Origin: Caldilineaceae bacterium
Lineage (GTDB): Bacteria > Chloroflexota > Anaerolineae > Caldilineales > Caldilineaceae
Direction: 5' to 3'
DNA: 6,145 nt
Assembly (NCBI GenBank): GCA_026645635.1
Contig: JAPKMV010000228.1
Location: 1 to 6,145 of the forward strand
Positions 6,120-6,145 of the stretch are shown one piece after another. Both the position numbers and the translations under genes were made by a program. Position 1 is the first letter of the stretch. Every line of letters starts with the position of its first letter. The notes beneath the pieces are model-generated. The model was not told where the DNA came from, did not search any database, and saw nothing but the letters and a program-made list of their open reading frames with translations.

Positions 6120-6145
6120 ACAAATCCCCATTGCACATCTCCTCC

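Overview
The window is a GC-rich bacterial chromosomal fragment. The gene set (a stand-alone TrpB2-type tryptophan synthase beta chain, a NarL-type two-component pair, a DUF6498-like membrane protein, a GreA/GreB C-terminal-domain protein) and the palindromic intergenic repeats fit a Chloroflexota (Anaerolineae/Caldilineae-like) genome best. That placement is an inference from gene content and repeat style; there is no rRNA or other marker here.

Layout. Positions 1-290 (minus) hold the N-terminal part of an exported protein with a 19-20 residue Gly-Asn-Ile repeat, cut by the window edge. 291-583 is non-coding with one imperfect palindrome. 584-3030 (minus) is a compact three-gene unit read as DUF6498-like membrane protein, then two-membrane-segment histidine kinase, then NarL/LuxR response regulator. 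The last two genes overlap by 4 nt. 3031-3260 is non-coding and almost filled by one palindrome nested inside another of a different family. 3261-4235 (minus) is an abutting pair: a GreA/GreB C-terminal-domain protein followed by a RimJ/RimL-like GNAT acetyltransferase, whose ribosome binding site lies inside the upstream gene. 4236-4655 is a divergent intergenic region full of hairpins and 9-bp tandem repeats, with a possible trpB promoter. 4656-6026 (plus) is trpB2. 6027-6145 is a G-rich tract forming a perfect 28-bp inverted repeat.

How the genes may work together. The kinase has only about 12 residues between its two membrane segments, so it is unlikely to bind a ligand outside the cell by itself. 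The co-oriented membrane protein just upstream is a candidate accessory sensor or inhibitor, as LiaF is for LiaS/LiaR; this is inference. The Gre-domain/GNAT pair looks translationally coupled. TrpB2 stands alone, with no trpA or other trp gene in view.

The most unusual aspect is the intergenic DNA: every gap longer than about 100 bp carries a long inverted repeat, with four or five distinct sequence families in 6 kb and none inside a gene. No CRISPR array, transposase, tRNA or rRNA was seen.
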